DNA of 64,000 nt from an uncultured Flavobacteriaceae bacterium. Lineage in GTDB: Bacteria > Bacteroidota > Bacteroidia > Flavobacteriales > Flavobacteriaceae. How positions within the stretch are numbered: position 1 is the stretch's first letter; each line of letters opens with the position of its first letter. Location of the stretch: assembly GCA_947500445.1 (NCBI GenBank), contig CANMSB010000008.1:86715-150714 (forward strand), written 5' to 3'. The notes below the pieces were generated by a model. The model did no database searches. It was not told where the DNA came from and worked only from the letters and a program-made list of their open reading frames with translations. The translations under genes and the position numbers were made by a program. Below, piece after piece: positions 61,405 through 64,000 of this stretch.

Positions 61405-62586
61405 TTATTGGTTCAATGAAAGAAACCCTTGATGTTTGATGCCAATATCGCTCAAGGTTAGAATGTAAAAGTAAATACCGTCCGGCAATCTTTTTTGGGA
61501 TCGCACTATAGCGGTTCCATTGGAGTTACCGTCAAAGGTATTCTCATAATTTTGTGCGGTATATACCAGCCTTCCCCATCGGTTGAAAATCTGAAGTTCA
61601 TTGTTGGGCGAAAGGGATATGGCATCAAAATAGAGTACATCGTTTACCCCATCCCCATCTGGAGTTACCAAATAATTTCCAAGATCGATACTATCGGTAC
61701 TCAAACTGCTACCAAAGGTAATGGCGGAATAGTCGTCCGGTACAAAAGGATCCGAGCGTAGTTCCCCCTCGGCCAAAGTACCCGTAATAGTGTTACCGCC
61801 TAAATTCTCCCAAGTACCGTTTTGGGTATTCCAACCTACGATTCGGATGTCCGCTACCCTTGAAATAAAGGTACCGAGATTACTGGCATTGTCCCAGGTC
61901 AGTGCGATACGAACGGTTTCCGAACTGTCCAAGTCCCAAAATTCATAGGTGCTGACGCCGGTAAGGATATCCGTTCGTTGCGCGGTGTCGAACGAAACGG
62001 GAAAAGTAGATGGCGTGTTGGGGTCTTCCAAAAAATAGGCACATTTGGCCCTTGTGGTGGTATTTTCTGAAAACAGCTCTAGCGGTCGCAACTTGTCGGC
62101 ATCGCCAATGGGAAACAAAAAACGTTGCTTTCCGTTGCTTGCGGCATATCCGTCTACCTTGGTATTGTCTTCTGCGCCCGTGTAGAAAGCATCATTGATA
62201 AAATCGTGGGAGATATCGGTCAAACTTCTAGGCGTAAAAACGTTGCCTACTATATAATTGCTATTGTTGGTCACTCCAACACCTACTTCCAAAAACAGGT
62301 CTTGGGTCACTACAATCTCCATATCTTCAAAAATAGGTCGAAATGCTCCGGAAATGATGAGGTCGTTTTCATTATAAAAACCGGCAAGACCACTATTGTC
62401 ATCGGAAATACCATCGTTAATAAAGTCGTTATGGAACCCAATGGCCCCTTCCGAATGAATTTTGAAGTTTCCGAAGTTGTGTAAGGGCTCCTGCGCCCAA
62501 GCCCCCGCGAACGATAGCAACGCTAGCAAAAACAAGCCTTTGGTTTTAAGCCATTGGCACGGTATGTCCTTATCGGTACGCTTCAT
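61405..62586 (-). CDS. Secreted protein with type B gliding-motility C-terminal domain
   Basis: 393 aa. Signal peptide ends at AWAQ (about residue 31). The central part is beta-rich (FNDGISDDNSGLAGFYNENDLIISGAF-like repeats). Residues from about 305 to the end form the CHU_C / type B T9SS sorting domain: YLVTPDGDGVNDVLYFD, LQIFNRWGRLVYTAQNY, and LPDGIYFYILTLSD. The domain directs export by the type IX secretion system, parts of which are encoded in this window. Its 5' end overlaps the end of the next gene upstream by 17 nt. Confidence 0.9.
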   Translation of the reverse strand: MKRTDKDIPCQWLKTKGLFLLALLSFAGAWAQEPLHNFGNFKIHSEGAIGFHNDFINDGISDDNSGLAGFYNENDLIISGAFRPIFEDMEIVVTQDLFLEVGVGVTNNSNYIVGNVFTPRSLTDISHDFINDAFYTGAEDNTKVDGYAASNGKQRFLFPIGDADKLRPLELFSENTTTRAKCAYFLEDPNTPSTFPVSFDTAQRTDILTGVSTYEFWDLDSSETVRIALTWDNASNLGTFISRVADIRIVGWNTQNGTWENLGGNTITGTLAEGELRSDPFVPDDYSAITFGSSLSTDSIDLGNYLVTPDGDGVNDVLYFDAISLSPNNELQIFNRWGRLVYTAQNYENTFDGNSNGTAIVRSQKRLPDGIYFYILTLSDIGIKHQGFLSLNQ

Positions 62587-63235
62587 AAATGACTAGGATT
62601 CCACTGGTAAAATTATCGGTGCTAATGGTAAAACCATCGGTGTTAAAACTAGAAATGCTTGCCGTGGTGAGTCCCAGAAGGTCCCCATTGGTATTGGCAT
62701 AGCGCAAACCAATACAATGTGTGCTGGAAGCATATCTTGTAATATCGTTTACGGAGTTGCCGTTCGCACCGTTAAAAATCACCTGTTGCGCGTTGGTCGC
62801 CCCGTCGTTTCGGGCAAACCCTTTCATGGAACCGTGAACGTTGATCGCGGTATTGTCATTATTGTCGCCGCCATTGTCGGCATTGATATCCGAACTGGTA
62901 ATATTGGCGTAGGCGGTAAACGTGATCGAAGAGGGTTGAAAAGGAAGACCGGATATGATTACATTGCCCGTTGCGTTGATCAAGAAACTCCCGACATAAA
63001 ATTTTGCCGAAGCATCTTCGGAAGAAGGGATTGCGGTAAAACCCGTAGCTGTGTTCAGGTACATCTTTTCTTCATCGGAATTATAGATCAACGATCCTTC
63101 CACAGGGTTTGTAATGGTCGCCATTTCTGCCGTGGTCGCCTGTACCAACCCTAATAGTAGTCCACCATCAATTTGTGCCTCTGCCGTTACAATGGCAAAC
63201 AACATAAGTGTCAAAAGGCTTATTTTTTTTATCAT
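62570..63235 (-). CDS. Secreted hypothetical protein, 221 aa
   Basis: Signal peptide MIKKISLLTLMLFAIVTAEAQ. It opens with GGLLLGLVQATTAEMATITNPVEGSLIYNSDEEKMYLNTATGF, a segment common in flavobacterial surface proteins, and continues with T/N/S-rich beta strands (NGANGNSVNDITRYASSTHCIG). A carboxy-terminal sorting domain is not evident. It overlaps the type B-domain gene by 17 nt and lies 9 nt after the repeat protein gene, so the three form one operon. Confidence 0.8.
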   Translation of the reverse strand: MIKKISLLTLMLFAIVTAEAQIDGGLLLGLVQATTAEMATITNPVEGSLIYNSDEEKMYLNTATGFTAIPSSEDASAKFYVGSFLINATGNVIISGLPFQPSSITFTAYANITSSDINADNGGDNNDNTAINVHGSMKGFARNDGATNAQQVIFNGANGNSVNDITRYASSTHCIGLRYANTNGDLLGLTTASISSFNTDGFTISTDNFTSGILVIYEAYR

Positions 63236-63244
63236 GTTATTTTT

Positions 63245-64000
63245 TTAAAGATCAAGAACCGTAAACATAAATTCGGAATCGAAACGACTTCTATCGGTTC
63301 CGCCATTGTCGTTATCGCCAACGATTACCTCAAAACTGGAATTGGTTTGGTTGGTGTATGATATCCCCGGGTCGTCATTCCCGGCGCCACCTCTTCCCGG
63401 TTGTGAGAGTTGAATGATGTAATTGGCATCGGAAACGGTGCCCGAAGGTAAATTTACCCGATATCTTCCCGTTCCCAATTTGGTTACCGTAATTCCAGTG
63501 GTTACTTTGGTAAGCCCCCCAGCGGCCGATATCTTTCCAAAGGCTTTAATTGGACTTTCGTAAAAAGCGCCACCGTTTGCGCCGGCGGATATGCTGTTGT
63601 TCGTTTCTGCACCGATGACGTTCGCGGTTTGGGAAGCGTTGTCCTCGTTGGTGTAGGTAATCGTACCGGTTGCCGTGGCTTGACTTAGGTTTGTCGTTGT
63701 CTCGGTAGTGGCAGGTAAGGTCACACTATTACCACCGGTACCTGTAATACTTAAAGTATTCCCCGATAGGGATAGCGTTTGAATTTCATTGGTGGTACTG
63801 GCATCGACTTCGGTAAAGGTGTTGGCGATGATGTACGGGTCTCCGGTAATCCCGGTTCCCGATACCGAGATATCGCTACCTGCGGTGACCAGGGTTTCCG
63901 AACCGTTGGCGGTGGGCAGTGTCACGCTATTCGATCCCGTTGCGGGATTGGTAAGGGTCAAGGTGTTGCCCGAAAGATTAAGGTCCGTAAGTTCGTTGGT
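63245..64000 (-). CDS. Repetitive surface protein (N-terminus outside window)
   Basis: 252 codons are visible; the frame is open to the right edge. The sequence is low in charged residues and built from repeats: TNELTDLNLSGNTLTLTNP then SNSVTLP, and TNEIQTLSLSGNTLSITG then GNSVTLP, each followed by a spacer with T, N and A. A non-repetitive C-terminal domain (GRYRVNLPSGTVSDANYIIQLSQ) closes it. Similar repeats occur in large adhesin-like or tail-fibre-like Bacteroidota proteins; export is assumed from the neighbours. Confidence 0.75.
   Translation of the reverse strand, partial: TNELTDLNLSGNTLTLTNPATGSNSVTLPTANGSETLVTAGSDISVSGTGITGDPYIIANTFTEVDASTTNEIQTLSLSGNTLSITGTGGNSVTLPATTETTTNLSQATATGTITYTNEDNASQTANVIGAETNNSISAGANGGAFYESPIKAFGKISAAGGLTKVTTGITVTKLGTGRYRVNLPSGTVSDANYIIQLSQPGRGGAGNDDPGISYTNQTNSSFEVIVGDNDNGGTDRSRFDSEFMFTVLDL

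Noticed and set aside
1..64000. tRNA, rRNA, tmRNA, CRISPR, prophage or complete insertion sequence
   Set aside because: I searched the intergenic regions by eye for T-loop motifs, regular direct repeats with spacers and transposase frames and found none; a covariance-model scan could still reveal a small RNA.

Overview
The window is chromosomal DNA of a flavobacterium (phylum Bacteroidota, family Flavobacteriaceae; a marine Maribacter/Zobellia/Muricauda-like lineage is my guess, not provable here). The evidence is type IX secretion / gliding genes (PorT-like protein, T9SS plug protein, type B C-terminal sorting domain), a Na+-translocating NADH dehydrogenase operon, a short RpoD without region 1.1, AccD without its zinc finger, and promoters of the Bacteroidota type (TAnnTTTG at -7) before many genes. 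Nearly all of it is ordinary core genome. I see no rRNA, tRNA, CRISPR array, prophage or complete insertion sequence.

Layout. 1-3.0 kb: GDSL lipoprotein (cut by the left edge), esterase, pdxJ. 3.3-10.6 kb (+): CBS protein, nadK, DUF6089-like barrel, uppS, bamA, two OmpH/Skp chaperones, closed by a terminator: an envelope-assembly cluster. 10.7-16.5 kb (-): accessory regulatory region with a lipoprotein, a TPR sensor kinase, a hexamer-based repeat array, a LuxR-type response regulator and small lipoproteins. 16.9-24.1 kb (-): ypdA-like, rpe, trmL, small proteins, rpoD, pnp, rpsO. 24.3-31.8 kb: two orphan lipoproteins, accD-fbaA, tamL, an rRNA methyltransferase. 31.9-36.6 kb: ubiE-porT, trkA-trkH. 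36.6-47.2 kb: DUF1059-like, aminotransferase, desaturase, rsmG, DKNYY lipoprotein, DinB, pruA, apaG, DUF3667, T9SS plug protein. 47.4-55.0 kb (+): nqrABCDEF, a small conserved protein, and apbE, the flavin transferase needed to mature NqrB and NqrC. 55.0-64.0 kb: methyltransferase, map, gpmI, ankyrin protein, small membrane protein, M48 and M15 peptidases, then a surface-protein cluster that runs off the right edge.

The most noteworthy signal is not a gene. Two unrelated small lipoprotein genes (11149-11535 and 16035-16517) carry the same promoter design: a 16-bp palindrome TCCCTG-N4-CAGGGA, exactly 43 nt, a 13-nt block CCCCATCTTTGTA, exactly 18 nt, then ATG. They flank the two-component system, so the LuxR-type regulator at 11704-12348 is the natural candidate to bind the palindrome. 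A second layer is a set of non-coding inverted repeats: a roughly 164-bp MITE-like element with a nested hairpin (18656-18819), a scattered family with ATACCATTT / AAATGGTAT arms, and a family built on AACTCGTTTAAACGAGTT.
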